A stretch of 64,000 bases of DNA from Paramyrothecium sp. XJ0827. Taxonomy: Eukaryota > Ascomycota > Sordariomycetes > Hypocreales > Stachybotryaceae. Positions 35,493 to 47,167 of the stretch are shown in pieces. The translations under genes and the position numbers were made by a program. The first letter of the stretch is position 1. Each line of letters opens with the position of its first letter. The notes beneath the pieces are model-generated. The model did not search any database. It was given only the letters and a program-made list of their open reading frames with translations, and had not been told where the DNA came from. The DNA is taken from positions 4,092,001 to 4,156,000 of the forward strand of contig JAJFPB010000003.1 in assembly GCA_020881915.1 (NCBI GenBank), read 5' to 3'.

Positions 35493-36654
35493 TCACTCAG
35501 ACACCTTGACGACCACCTTGCCAAAGTGGCCGCCGCCATACAGGTACTTGAGGGCCTCGCCGGCCTCGTCAAAAGCAAAAACCTTATCCACGACGGGGCG
35601 GATCTGGTGCTTGGCGTAGAAGCGCACCATCTCCTCGAAGCGGTCGCGCGGCCCGTTGAGGATGCCCTTGAGGGTCACGTTGCGGCGCAGGGCCATGACG
35701 TTGACGTTGAGGCGGCCGCCGGGGGCCTCCTGGTCGTCCTCGCCCTTGCCCGACAGGTAGCCGATGCAGTTGATGAGGCCGCCGAAGGCGACGCAGTCGA
35801 AGCTCTTGCGCAGGGTGCGCGCGCCGCCCGTCTCGAAGATGATGTCGGCGCCGCGGCCGCCCGTCGCCTGCATCACGGGCTCCTGCCAGTCCCAGTGCGT
35901 GCGGTAGTTGATGCCCTCGTCGGCGCCGAGCGCGTCGCGCGCCCGGGCCAGCTTGTCGTCCGACGACGACGTGATGATGGTGCGCAGGCCGGCCGCGCGC
36001 GCGATCTGCAGGCCCGCGACCGAGACGCCGCCCGTGCCCTGCAGCAGCACCGTCTCCTCCTTCTGCTGGCCGTCGGCGAACTGGCCCACGGGCCGCATGC
36101 CGTTGATGGCCATCCACGCCGTCACCGACGCGATCGGCAGGCACGCCGCCTCCTCGGCCTTGAGGTAGTCCGGCACCGCCACCAGCCCCGTCGCCGGGAA
36201 GCAGCGGTACTCGGCGAGCACGCCCGGCAGCGGGAACCCGAGCCCGGACGCCATGTCGCTCTCCTTGATCTGGCCGCTGAGGTGCGTCTGGTTGAAGGTG
36301 GCCATGACGCGCGTGCCCTTGGGGAAGTCGTTCGACTTGCTCTCCACGACGGTGCCGCACATGTCAGAGCAGGGCACGATGGCCGGCACGTTGTCGAGCG
36401 AGTTGTGATGGCTGTACTCGCCCATGCAGACTGGAGGCCGCGCGCGCACAACGTCAGCACAAGGGCTACGGGCAAGGAACAGCTTTGCTTCGGCATCCAA
36501 ACGAACCTTCGGTGTCTCGGTAGTTGAGCGCCACGGCCTGGATCTTGACCAGCACCTCTCCGTCCTTGGGCGAGGGACGCTCCGCCTCACCGAGCTTGAC
36601 CTTGTCCAAGCCGTCCATCTCCGTCGTCCACTGCTTCATGGTAGGCGGCGCCAT
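35493..36654 (-). CDS. MDR-family alcohol dehydrogenase/quinone oxidoreductase-like
   Basis: NAD(P)H-dependent medium-chain oxidoreductase, probably cytosolic. Exons 36507-36654 and 35493-36430 (76-nt intron, GTTCGT..TCCAG) give 361 residues. The N-terminal GroES-like domain has VLVKIQAVALNYRD and, after the intron, VPAIVPCSDMCGTV. The Rossmann domain has GTGGVSVAGLQIARAAG as its nucleotide-binding glycine motif (about residue 170) and GADIIFETGG. The C-terminus (KYLYGGGHFGKVVVKV) is typical of the family. I do not see the four-Cys structural zinc lobe of classical ADHs, so the zinc content is uncertain. Coding GC is far higher than in the other MDR gene near 62 kb, which produces a long antisense open frame (35289-36527, plus) that is a shadow. 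Confidence 0.9.
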
Positions 36655-38248
36655 TGTGAGCTTGGCTTACGGCGTCGTGGGGTGGCTCAAAGAGTGCTGT
36701 GATTAATAGGAGGTGCAACTTTGCAGGCGTATGCAGCTGTGTAGAAACACTCGTAAAAGTGAAAAATGGCACAGATGCAGCAAATGTAAATGTCCCGGTA
36801 CGTGCGGTTTTGCTTGCGGCTTGTTTGGGAAAGCATCTACGGTTTCCATGACCCATAGATAACCCAATCTCGTCGCATGCACGACAGGCCTTGGTTTTCC
36901 GACGTACGGAGTCCCGGATCCGCTTTGCACGCGGTGGGCCCGCCCGGCGGGGGTCTCCGTCCAATTGCTAGACGGCCGCATTGTTCTTTGGATTTTCGCC
37001 CCCAACCCAACCCTACCCAGTACAGATTACCTACCCAGTCATTGTGCCATGACAGGTGGCCTACGTCACCAGCATCAGGAACGTTGTACGGGCAGAGGTC
37101 CGATGGCACATGCTTATTATATAATCTACCCCAACGGCTCCGCTGGTCCAGCAGTCCGGGACAAAGAAGGCAAAGCTAGACATCTTGGCCGTGGCATCTC
37201 GTCGGTCCGAATCGTTCCTGTGCCACTGTGATTCTTCCTCTTTTGAGAGTTGTGAGGAACCATCTTCTCCGTTTGACCTGAATTCGAAAGGGGAACTCGG
37301 CAGCATCTCGAAGACCGCGACATGGTTTTCCATCACTCCAGGATCATTCGTTATCTAATATCAATGAACAACAGGCGCCGAGATCAGATCAATCACGCCC
37401 TCCAGTTGTTGAAATGCACTTCGCACACGCAAAGTCGACTTTTGCTTCTCTCGGCATCATAAATTAGTTCAATAAACAACATGTACATGTGTAGGTAAGT
37501 AATGCAGCCCAAATGTCCACATCCAGCCCGCAAAATCCTGTTCCGCCCATCTCCGAGCCCGGGCCCGTAGGCATCGTTGCCGCAGCAAATCATTCCCGAC
37601 AAATTCCTCCAAGGCTGCTGCACCCAACCGACCACCAATGCGCGGGGTGCGCAGCCATAATTCGCGTCCTCGCTTTTGGATTCCGACCAGCCAGACCAAG
37701 ACTGTGAGATAGAAGCCGTTGAAAACCGGGCAGACACACGACCCAAGGCAGAGAACAAGTAGATACCCAATGTAAACCAAAGCAAAAAAAAAAAAGAAGA
37801 AAAAAAGAAAGAAAACCAGCAAAAAGACAAGTACCTATGCAATAATTTCTCAACAGTGAAACATTTTTTATCTTTCTCTTCATCGTCCACTCCATCCACG
37901 TTTCTCGTTGCAGCCACACCAACACACGTGCGCAATCCTCACCAACACTCTTGCGAGCGCCATGGCGCCTCGCACATCTTCGTCACGGTCGTAAATCGAC
38001 GCTAGACAGTATATTATCGTGGGTATAATGCTGAGCACTCCGTCCTGACAAGCCATCGTTGGGCACAAGGCCCTCGCAATGGACTGGCCACGATGAGAGC
38101 CGAGGGGAGCTGTCTAGACATAAAGTCGTAAAAGCGTCATAATCGTCAAGTAGATGGTCGTAGATCTTATCCCTAGGGGTTTACAAAGTTTGGGTGGGGG
38201 GAAGGGGGTATTCCAGGCGTGCGCTTGAAAGCGAGTCGTAATACTTCG
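36655..38248. other. Intergenic region, no gene
   Basis: Promoter of the MDR dehydrogenase (left) and 3' flank of the PIN4-like gene (right). Contains an A-rich tract at 37784-37816. No coding content is recognised. Confidence 0.55.
37784..37816. repeat. A-rich tract
   Basis: A 33-nt run of A interrupted only by single G residues. Could be a decayed poly(A) from retroposition, but no element is visible next to it; may equally be a simple repeat. Confidence 0.7.
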
Positions 38249-40611
38249 TCATGGTTGCCCATATGTCGAATTAATCCTGTATCCTTGATCCGTGTTCCAT
38301 TTCTCTCGTGGTTTTTGCATCATCATCATATCTTGCATTCTCATCGATACCCGGTATACCGATGCCTTCTTCTTCGAGCGGGTGCCAGCCAACAAAGTGC
38401 TTGCCGCGTGAGCCACATGTTTCTTGGGATCATCCAATCCCGAAAACACCTCCACAACCGCAGGCGGCCAAGCCAAGTTTTGCGAGCACTTTGTTAGCCC
38501 AGTCTGAGATTCCACAGTCGAGCCTCTTTCGAGTTGCTGCGGGTACACCCATGCGAAGATCCACCAAGCCGCCAGGCTTAGTGATAACGGGAGGCAGAGG
38601 TAGAGCTCGTGCCGACGCGAGCTCCGTTATCCGAAGAATCTGTCATATGGCGTTAGCTTACGACTCATCAATGGGGTTTAGGCTAGACGCAGCCGGCCGC
38701 CTAGCATAACGTACCACTTCCACGGGCCATGTGGCCGTTCGATCGGCCTCGAGCACCAAATCCGCTCGCTGTCTCCCACTCGGGACCACGAGGCTGTCGC
38801 TCAGGAGCACCCTTGCCGCTGCCACCAGCACCCGGTCGCTGGCTTCCGATGGCGCCCGGGGTGCTTCGGCTCTGCGTTTGCAGGTTGGACTCGTACGCAC
38901 CCAGGTTTAGACCACCAAGACTGCTGATGAGCGAGTTTTCGTTCTTCGGACCAGGGGTGCCAGAGGTGCCAGGGTGGATTGGTGGTGTCGCACCACCCAT
39001 GTACTCTCCAAATCGAGCTGATGAACCTGGGCCCATGCTACCAATTCCGCTGCCAGCTGCTAGGTAGCTAGAGGACGCCTGGGAGGGGCTAGGGGTGAAG
39101 GATCGCAAATCGGCAAAGCTCTTGGCCGCACGCAAGTTGTTGGGAATAGCATTGCCATCAGGGCTACCGGGAAGCTCCAGCGTAGGACCCTGGCGGCCAA
39201 GGACGTTAGAGTAGTTGCTGCTTGCAGCTCGTGATTCTCTGTCGGCCGCAAAGTCGAAGGTTGCTGCCCGGCTCAGGCCACGCTTATGAACATCAAGGCT
39301 GTTGGCAGGAGGGTTGTGGATGTTGGCAGTGGGCGATGGTTGTTGTCTCTTCAGAACTGTAAGCTGTCGCGATTCAGCCTCGCCGATAGACTGATGTTCA
39401 AGACCCATGTGGTGGGCCAGGATGTGGATAGATCGACGATGCTCCGGCGCAATGCCTGGAGGGAACACGAGGATCTCACGAGATTCATCTCTCTTGAACA
39501 TGACCAGCTCAGTATAGAACTCCAGAGTCTGGGGGTCATTTAGGTCCACGTCGCCGACAACTATAGATCAAAGGGGTAAGCCAGTGCAAGGAAAAAAGGG
39601 GTCGAGAATTTCTCGGGAACTAACCTAGCTGCGAGTTATTCCTCTGCTGGCTTTGAGACAAAGCACTGAGGGATTGAATTGAGCTTTGTTGGTGGAGCAT
39701 CGGGCCTCGGTGCTGTTCCTCCAGCTGGCCCCGTCTCTCTCGCTTCTCTCGCTCGATCCGCTCACGCTCTGCCTCGGGAAGCATCTTCTTGTACTCGACT
39801 CGAAGCTTTCGTCCCTGAACGTCCATGCCGTTCATAGCCTCAATGACAGTCCTAGTATCCTCCGCTGACTGAAAGTTGGCGAAAGCAAGTCCGCGGAAGA
39901 CCCCATTGTCGAAATGATAGTTGAAGGCGTAGGGCTGAGGCAGATGCATTTCCAGCATGATCGATGCAAGGGTTTCCTTTCTGACAGCAAAAGGGATATT
40001 CTTAATAACGATAGCAGTCGGGATAAGCTGGTCAGCATCGGACGACGTTGAGCGTAGATCAGTTGGGGAAGCGTGTGATGGCGAATGGTCAACTCGGAGA
40101 CCACCGTTCGACATGGGGTTTCCGTTCATGGGTCCGTTATATGGCTGGAGGTTATTGTGCATTCCCATAGCACCGTGCTCGGTCCAGGTCTAGACACGGG
40201 TTAGCATCACTAGCACATTTCAACTCGCAGGACCTTGCTACGCACCTGAGGAAGAGCAGCTCGACGGTTGACGCTCCGTTGCCTGCCTCCCGGGCCGTTG
40301 ACAGCACCGTTGACAGTAGCGGCGCCGGACGAGTTATAGCCCCAAGGTTGACTGGCATCCATCATGTAGTTTGGCATTCCTCCACCCGGCACCATGTTGT
40401 TATCCACCGCCCTTGGGTTATATCCACCAGGCATCCGATCGGCATTGTAGAGCGATGATGAACCCAAGGGTGCATCAAAGGGGCGCTGCGACTGACGAGG
40501 GAGGGACAGGGCAGGACTGAAGCCTCCGTAGGGCTGCCTCGAGGAGCTGGGGGGACGGTTCGGAGGAGCCGAGTAGTCGATGTAACCAACGTCGTGAGGT
40601 TGTTGGCTCAT
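38249..40611 (-). CDS. PIN4: PIN4/Cip-like RNA-binding protein (RRM + R3H), 3' end uncertain
   Basis: RNA-binding protein related to S. cerevisiae Pin4 and S. pombe Cip1/Cip2, linked to mRNA stability and stress or cell-cycle responses. Exons (minus): 40246-40611, 39625-40189, 38715-39560 and a last exon starting at 38640; the three introns (56, 64 and 74 nt) have clean splice sites and keep frame. A Ser/Pro/Asn-rich N-terminus precedes an RRM at about residues 178-258 (AIVIKNIPFAV as RNP2; FRGLAFANF as RNP1). An R3H domain follows at about 322-370 (RRSIHILAHHMGLEHQSI), then a long Ser/Gly-rich tail. The last exon codes for a plausible SSDNGARVGTSSTSASRYH, but then reads on for another 110 unlike residues to 38249. 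Start chosen at 40611 (MSQQPH); an in-frame ATG at 40674 adds 21 unlikely residues. Confidence 0.85.
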
Positions 40612-41238
40612 GGTCAATGACGAGTAACTGGCAATTGATCCCGGTTTGAAGGTGATGCAGCAGGAGATGCTCAAGGCCAGTGGGCGTAGAATTCAGTTAC
40701 GAATTACGTCGCGGCCGTCGAAACAATGCAAAGTAGTGGACAGGTAAAGGCCAGGAGTGGATGCTTTACAACGCACGGTCGGAATGTCGTTATGCAGTTC
40801 GTCGTTCAAGTCGTTATAACATTGACAAGGAGCGACAAATCATCCAATGCAATCGCTCTCGCTGTGTGTTGCGTAGTGGTCGTCTCGTGGGAGAAGCCGG
40901 TTTCGTTAAAAGCTCAAAAGCCTTTTCCGACGATTTTATTTTTTCCACCCTGCTCCGCTATGGGGCCAACGGCAACCACTTGCTTTAGCTTCGCAACGAC
41001 GCGACGTCGCGACAGGCTACCGGGGACGGGTAGTTCGACTCGGGGGGCGATGGAAGGCAGGAAAAGCCTTGTCAAGCTCGCGAGGCAAGCTTCGATCAGG
41101 GTACGCAAGCAAGGAACCGACGACGGTCAGAGTCGTGGCGAGGGCAGCTCAAGTGACTGGGGCTGTGCCGCTCAGGGTAGCGCCGATTCGATCGTTTCAA
41201 GGCCCAAAGTTTGTGGCTTTGGGGATCTTGGGAGTCGT

Positions 41239-41306
41239 AAGGGGGAGAGTGAAAGGGGGAAGGAAGGAGGAAGGGGATGGAGGAGGAGTGGAAGAAGGAG
41301 AAAAGG
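41239..41306 (-). promoter_or_regulatory. Polypurine/polypyrimidine tract upstream of the PIN4-like gene
   Basis: Almost pure G/A on the plus strand, hence C/T-rich on the coding strand, about 630-700 nt upstream of the ATG. A second shorter purine block lies at 41359-41400. Such tracts are common near ascomycete transcription starts; the role is inferred. Confidence 0.3.
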
Positions 41307-42367
41307 TCGTCGGAAGCTCCCGTGACGGTTCGTCTCGTGTGTATCTGATGCGGCAACGGGGAGGAGGAAAAGATGGAATTGGGGGAGGGAAAGGAGAAGC
41401 GGCGCAGAAAAAGATGCGCGACGACTGGACAGAGACGGTGGAGAGAAACGGGGGATGGGAAGTGTCAGGTACTCCGCGGTACCGTTTCTGAGGAGGGTAC
41501 TTTTTGTTTGGGCACGGGTGCCGGGCAAACATTGTGAGGGTTTAGGGTGGGCCCAGTACCTGAGGGTGGCCGTCTACGGCTAGGGGATCCAGGTGTACCT
41601 CCTTGTGCCCATGGGCACTGACCCTAGCTGTCCGCCATGTGTATCCGTATCCGTAGGGGTAGGGCAGGTTAAGGTAAGGTAGGTACCGTGCTTCGGCTTC
41701 ACAGTGTCTCAAGGTCATGGGGGGGGAAAGGGCTGACTGACCCTCTTTGCAATTAATAGCTGCTCCGTCGGCCGAAGTCCTTGCCAGTTATGAGAGTTTT
41801 CCCTTGTTCCCCTTGGGACCCCTTGGGATGAATTTAATATCACGAAATATGCCTACGATACTCCTGAGTCCTGACCCGTCTTTTGTCAAACTTTGCTAAC
41901 GTGGTGGGGTTCCCTTACTTCTTTGAGTTCGCTCACAATATCCCGTACTTGACCTGGGTTTGGCAACGATGGAGTTGGAGTGCCAGCGTCCAGGCATCAA
42001 AGACACACCCCCAAGGTAATGAAGTTGTGCGGCTGGCGGTGCTGTAAGGAAAGGTATCTACCTACCTAAGGTAACTGGACCAACCACCGGACCTGGGGCC
42101 TGGACCTGTACCTTATTTGCTGGCCCGGTGCTATCCATCCCGACGATCTCCAGGACGTGCACCTCCCACACCGCAAACACACCCACTGCACTAAGCAGTT
42201 GCCCAGCAATGCAACGCCCGCGATGGGTCTTTCGGTTGTCCACCTGGATGGTGTTCAGATGCACGGGTCACTCAACCCTCGCGGGTCTTCATTTGAAAAT
42301 TTCGTCGAGGTCGCCGAAGAGACCTTGCGGCTTACCCCACGTTCTCGTGTTGTCAAATGTAAAAGGG

Positions 42368-42394
42368 GAGTCCCTGGAGTCCCTGGAGTCCCTG
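42368..42394. repeat. Three exact copies of a 9-nt unit
   Basis: GAGTCCCTG repeated three times in tandem in non-coding DNA. Small minisatellite. Confidence 0.85.
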
Positions 42395-42542
42395 GACGCC
42401 TGTAAATAAGACCATTCCATCAACCTTGCCTTGCGGTGCGGTACGGATCAAAATCTTCGACCTCGATTCGTGGCCTGATTCGTCCGATGGCAGCATTCTT
42501 TCCAATCAGGTAAAGTGCTTCAGCTTGAACACTGTCCTTCCA

Positions 42543-42558
42543 GGTACCTGCAGGTACC
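42543..42558. repeat. 16-bp perfect palindrome GGTACCTGCAGGTACC
   Basis: Self-complementary over all 16 positions, in an intergenic stretch where GGTACC recurs (for example near 41690 and 42750). Confidence 0.85.
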
Positions 42559-44993
42559 GAACGGGCGTGGAAGCAAAAGTCGAAGGCAGCTGAAGTGCTC
42601 CTCTGGTACCGTCATGGACAACTTTGCCAACCTTGCCTTGACCAAGCCTGCCTTGTCGTGCCTTGTGTGCATAAGGTGCTGTAGTGAGGTACAGATGCCC
42701 TCGCACATACTAAGGCAGTACCTCGCCTCTTGTTTTCACAGCACACCTAAGGTACCTACAGAGTTGTCCTCGTTCCTTTTGCCTCGTCGTGGCCATCTGA
42801 TCCACCTTGCAGCATCGGCTCGTCACAGCATCCATGATCCGTGATCTGGATCAGACCTTGCATGCGACTTTCCTTGGCCCATCGATGCTCAATCTTTGCA
42901 GAAATCGCCATGCAGGCAGACTGCACCCACGCTCACCGACCACATCCTTTTGATCGACCCATTCCAAAACACCGCACGCCAGCGACATTGCTTGCTTGGC
43001 ATCTGAATCAGTCCTTGATGAATCTTCTGAAACATGGCCACATCTCGGCTCATTTCCTTTGCTTTGCTTCCCAGAGATTCCCAGCAAAAGTCTCATCCAC
43101 CGCTTGCTGCTGCGCCAATCGAGATGACCCGAACTGAACCGAACCATCCTGTCCTTGCGCCGCCTACCAGCAATAATGCACACTTATACTGTAGGGCCAC
43201 CCGCTTGCGTTATCGCGTGCACCCGCTCATGCACATGACGCCCCCGACGCAACCCACCCATCTTGGCTTCAGGTGCGTCTTGTTCTTGCAGGGAAATCAT
43301 GTACACCACTCGATGTGCATGCAAGTGAGTGCCTTGGCCGACTGCATCTCTCGCACTTCCAGTGACATGTCATATTCGCTACCCGAGCGGCGCCTATCGT
43401 CACGGCGATGAACGAATGAAGTATCGGCCGCTTTTCATCACACTGCAGAAGCAAAACATAATGGAATTTGTCACTCTTCCTTGAACCATTTTGTCGGGTA
43501 CAAACTCTCAGCTATGTTGTTCTTCAGCGTCTTTGGTTGTTTCTGTTTTTTTTCACAACTTCCTCCCAATTTTTTCCTCATTTCTTTTTCCAGTGACCCA
43601 TGATTTCACCATGTTTTCTCCTTTCTCTGGAAATTAGATGTAGTGGACCTCGCGAGCGAACCAGGGATTTCAATCAACTCCTTTCTCCTACACGCCGACG
43701 GTGGGCGAGTCTGAAGGACCTACTCTGTCCAGTCCCCTGATTTTCCATGTCCCCTGGCAAGCTTCCAGAATCACTTCCAAGAATTCTTGGACCGTCTTAA
43801 GCATGCCGACACGCGAATCGGATCCTACGATTCATTGCGGAGCCCCCGGTTACCACCAGCATGGTCCTTGCTTCATACACTCACCACATGGACCCCCCTT
43901 TCCAGAGTCCATCAGGTAGCCAGTAAGCTGCTGCGATCCATTCTTGTCCTTATTATTGATGACGGGGCTTGGCCGTTCCGGCTACGCGGGCAGTGGGCAT
44001 GAGCCCACATTTGGGACCCAGACAAGGGGTTTCTAGGAGGCAAGACGTCAGGGGTTGGCCAGAACCCCTTTTGTGCCTCTTTTCCTCCTCATCGAATCGT
44101 GGATCTCCTTAGCCGAGACGTCCATGTTTGTCTGAAGCCACTCGTGCCACAAGTTGAGAACAGCTGCACATGCTAGATTCGTGCATACACCCTTGGCTAC
44201 ATGGTGTTGACTTCGCCACCGGTGGCTGTCGCTCTCTCGAAACAGAGGCTTCCATCTCTTTCTTTATTGGTCCCCGTTGTGTATGATTCGCGGCACAACC
44301 GGATACTGGATTGCATGTGCTGGGGTGGGAGCCCCATGACTGTTGCTTGCTGTGAGGCATCCAATGAAGGATTACAAGATCCCTGTTACCGTGCAAGCCC
44401 GAAGGAATCTCTAACTGTCGGTTGGTGGTGTGACATACAATTGTCGTAACAGTGAAAAGAGACCAAGGAATGAACCCCATCAAGTTCAATTCGCAGGACG
44501 CTTAGAGCGCTAACCCTGCTGCAATTGCGGATGGGGTTTCCATAGATATGGTCGTCCTTGATGGTTGAGTCTAATGGGGAGGGTCGCAAAATTATGTGTG
44601 CAGGCCCGCCAATGAGGAAAGTCATTGCTTGTCGGGTGTCTGCACGCTTCCCGGCCATGTGTGAGGATGCAGCTACCCGGATTGTGCCATACCCCAGATT
44701 TGGTCGAGGTTTTCCTCTTTGAGCCCAACAACTGCGAGTTGCCGTGGTCTCGCTCTTGCGGCATGTGCTGGACCATCACACCCAAAAGAGCTGGCGATCG
44801 CTTGCGGAACGACCCTAATCGGGATGTGCGACCATGCGGTGTCACGCGATTCTTGAGAACTGGCCGCTTACACCATCGTCACTAACATCATTTAATGGCA
44901 CAAGCTCAAGCAAAAGGAAAAGATTGTCAGAACTTTGCATATTCTGCTATGCTGTGCAAGTCTAAATAGGATGAGGCAGGTCATCTGACAACA

Positions 44994-45914
44994 TTACAAG
45001 GCCTTGGCATGCTCGACTGCGGTCTCCACGACGTTATCAAGGACCTCCTTTTCAAGGCCGAACTTATCAAGATCCACCTTGTGGTTGAAGTCCCCTCCAT
45101 ACCCTTCACGAAGGTGAAGCTCTAAGAAGACGGGGGGGAACGATGCTTGATTGCCCTGCTTGAAGGCTTCGTAGTGTTCCTTGTTGATTGACTCCGTATC
45201 TGTCAGTGTAATCGACCAGTCCTTCTCCGTTGTCTTTGTCACGCGCATGACACTTTCGAGCAGCTCGCGCTGTGTAATGTGAAAGGACGTGACGTAGAAA
45301 GGCTTGTTGCGGTACTGCGCAAGGTCCGCGTCAGGCAGGCTGAGGAGTCCGGCCACCGCGGCTCCAACTCGGTCGAAGGACGAGGTGTTGAACTTGCTGT
45401 TGCCACCGTTGATAAGCGTCGCCTTTCGCTCCTTGATGTTCAGGCCCAGCAGGCCGCTCACCAAGCAGAACTCGAGCCAAGGGTTGGTGATGACTCCAAT
45501 CCAGGAGCTCACGCCAAGCTCTTCGACAAGCTTGCGCAGTTCCCTCTTCATGCTGATGAGGGGGATCTCATCCACGAGCTTCGCGTCCATGTCACTGCCA
45601 AACTCCACGGGCAGGACATACTCGACGCCAGCCTTGGCCGCCGCACGGATGATGTCTGGCTGCAAGCCCAGCGCCGGAATGGCTAGTGTGATGATGAGAA
45701 CCTGCTGTCCCTTGAGGGCCTCCACGAGGAAGCTTTCATCGTCCAGTGCGCCCCTCTTGACAGAGACTGCCGAATCGAATAGGGATGTTGACTCTGGGCG
45801 TTGAATGACGGTGACGCTGTGGACCTTCTTGGCGAGGATGGCAGGGAGAAGATGCGAGCCAATGTTGCCGCCGGCGCCGATAAAGGCAATCTTGCGACCG
45901 TATACGGGAGCCAT
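44994..45914 (-). CDS. NmrA-like/isoflavone-reductase-like NAD(P)-binding protein
   Basis: Atypical short-chain dehydrogenase of the NmrA-like (PCBER/isoflavone reductase) group; such fungal proteins are NAD(P)H-dependent reductases or redox sensors. One exon encodes 306 residues, the usual length. The N-terminal Rossmann motif is GAGGNIGS (residues 13-20), followed by VIQRPES, where the Arg after the second strand suggests NADP(H) preference. EFGSDMDAK and the following Lys/Glu helix (SMKRELRKLVEELG) correspond to the active-site region of this family, but the Lys of PCBER-type catalysis cannot be assigned by eye. The C-terminal half is the usual variable substrate-binding part. The start is the first ATG, with a TATA-like element 135 nt upstream. 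Confidence 0.9.
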   Translation of the reverse strand: MAPVYGRKIAFIGAGGNIGSHLLPAILAKKVHSVTVIQRPESTSLFDSAVSVKRGALDDESFLVEALKGQQVLIITLAIPALGLQPDIIRAAAKAGVEYVLPVEFGSDMDAKLVDEIPLISMKRELRKLVEELGVSSWIGVITNPWLEFCLVSGLLGLNIKERKATLINGGNSKFNTSSFDRVGAAVAGLLSLPDADLAQYRNKPFYVTSFHITQRELLESVMRVTKTTEKDWSITLTDTESINKEHYEAFKQGNQASFPPVFLELHLREGYGGDFNHKVDLDKFGLEKEVLDNVVETAVEHAKAL

Positions 45915-46048
45915 GTTGTCTAATAAGCTTGTGAAGTAACTGGATTGGATGGATGATGTGCTAGTGTTGCAAAGTGGCCTTGCTCAAGTAGAAGTTGCTG
46001 AGATGATAGTGCTCTATTATTCCACTCTTGTGGGCGGCATCATGATCC

Positions 46049-46054
46049 TTTATA
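46049..46054 (-). promoter_or_regulatory. TATA-like element (TATAAA)
   Basis: TATAAA on the minus strand about 135 nt upstream of the NmrA-like ATG at 45914. Position and sequence fit a core promoter TATA box. Confidence 0.45.
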
Positions 46055-46538
46055 TCCGTAACGACGGGTTACAGCTGTGGCTTGCGTTGTTGTCGTGATT
46101 GGTCTGCGGATCCTGCGGCTTTGACGGCTCAGGTAGCTGTCGGGGTGGGATTGAGGGCATGGGTCGAAACCGACTGTAACAATATGGATCGTGCATTTGT
46201 AATGTGGATGGTCGGGTTGTAGGGAATGAGCGGCGCAGCAACCTCGAAACTATGGCCGTCCGATCGCTGTGCGTCAAATTATTTGGTTTATTTTGTAAGC
46301 AAGTCTTTTTGCCCGTCTGAGTGATCGCCAAGTGGTTGAAGTCGGAAGCCACCAATGTTCCTGTTCGGCTGCCACACCAAGCTACCCTAAACAGCAGAGG
46401 CGGAAACATGAACAACGCATGTCGGATGCGGTTACAATCGAGGCGGCAAGCAAATTGCCGAGCTTTGGCTTATGCAAATCGCTCAGCCAGATCCAGGAGG
46501 ATTTGCTCTTTGACCCGTCAGCGTCTACAGTCGCAGCG

Positions 46539-46665
46539 AAGACAAATTAATTCCACCTGCCGAATCTCGAGGTAAGCAGGCTGACGACGTAACCCGATTT
46601 GGCTCACAAATAATTTGTCTGATCTGTGAGCACATCTTATCACCCCTGCAAAGACAAATTAATTC
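46539..46665. repeat. 15-nt direct repeat AAGACAAATTAATTC, 112 nt apart
   Basis: Exact copies at 46539-46553 and 46651-46665. Between them is an inverted repeat ACAAAT-A-ATTTGT (46606-46618), and a further inverted partial copy (GAATTTGTCT) lies at 46772-46781. This could be a degenerate miniature element or an array of binding sites; no target-site duplication is evident. Confidence 0.7.
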
Positions 46666-47167
46666 GATGATTGATCCTCCCCTTCCGCCCCAGATGAACT
46701 CGACCTTTGCCTAGAATGCTAGAAGAGGTCAGCATTTTTCAACAGGTATTGATTGCCACTTCGAGCTAAGGAATTTGTCTCTGCACCAGTCGATACCGCC
46801 AAAACTATATGCCGTGTTCAGTGAACAATCACAAGCTGTACCAGGAGAGGTAATTTAAACAATGATTGCAATTGCTAGCCATTACACGCCAGAAGACTCA
46901 CTCTATCTGACCACCCAGTCCCGTGTATAAACGGGGACACTTCCTCGATTAGCATGACATACACTAAGCCAAACGAAACAGACGAAACAGCTAATATCAA
47001 CCAGCAAAATTGCTGGGCACCATCCTGATGCCTTTGTGGAGCTGAACGCAACTTATACCGCCTCCGCCAGCCCACCAGAGCAATAACGACAGCTGCTTAA
47101 CAAGGGCGAACTTGCAAAACGGACAAAGGCATTGTCGCTCCTCCAAATCGCACTCAACGCAGTACCA

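Larger units (their letters stand above)
40612..44993. other. 4.4-kb intergenic region, no gene
   Basis: Promoter region of the PIN4-like gene at the left, 3' flank of the NmrA-like gene at the right. Between 41.6 and 42.8 kb the DNA is rich in GGTA/TACC words, a low-complexity style common in Sordariomycete intergenic DNA, including a 16-bp palindrome. The open frames here are short and mutually overlapping. Confidence 0.6.
45915..47167. other. Intergenic region with short AT-rich repeats
   Basis: Promoter of the NmrA-like gene on the left and 3' flank of the Ulp1-like gene on the right. The middle (46.5-46.8 kb) is AT-rich and carries repeated AGACAAATTAATT words. No coding sequence. Confidence 0.6.

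Noticed and set aside
35289..36527. 412-codon open frame on the plus strand
   Set aside because: It lies opposite the MDR dehydrogenase. Its His/Arg/Ala/Val-rich product is the mirror of GC-rich codons on the coding strand.
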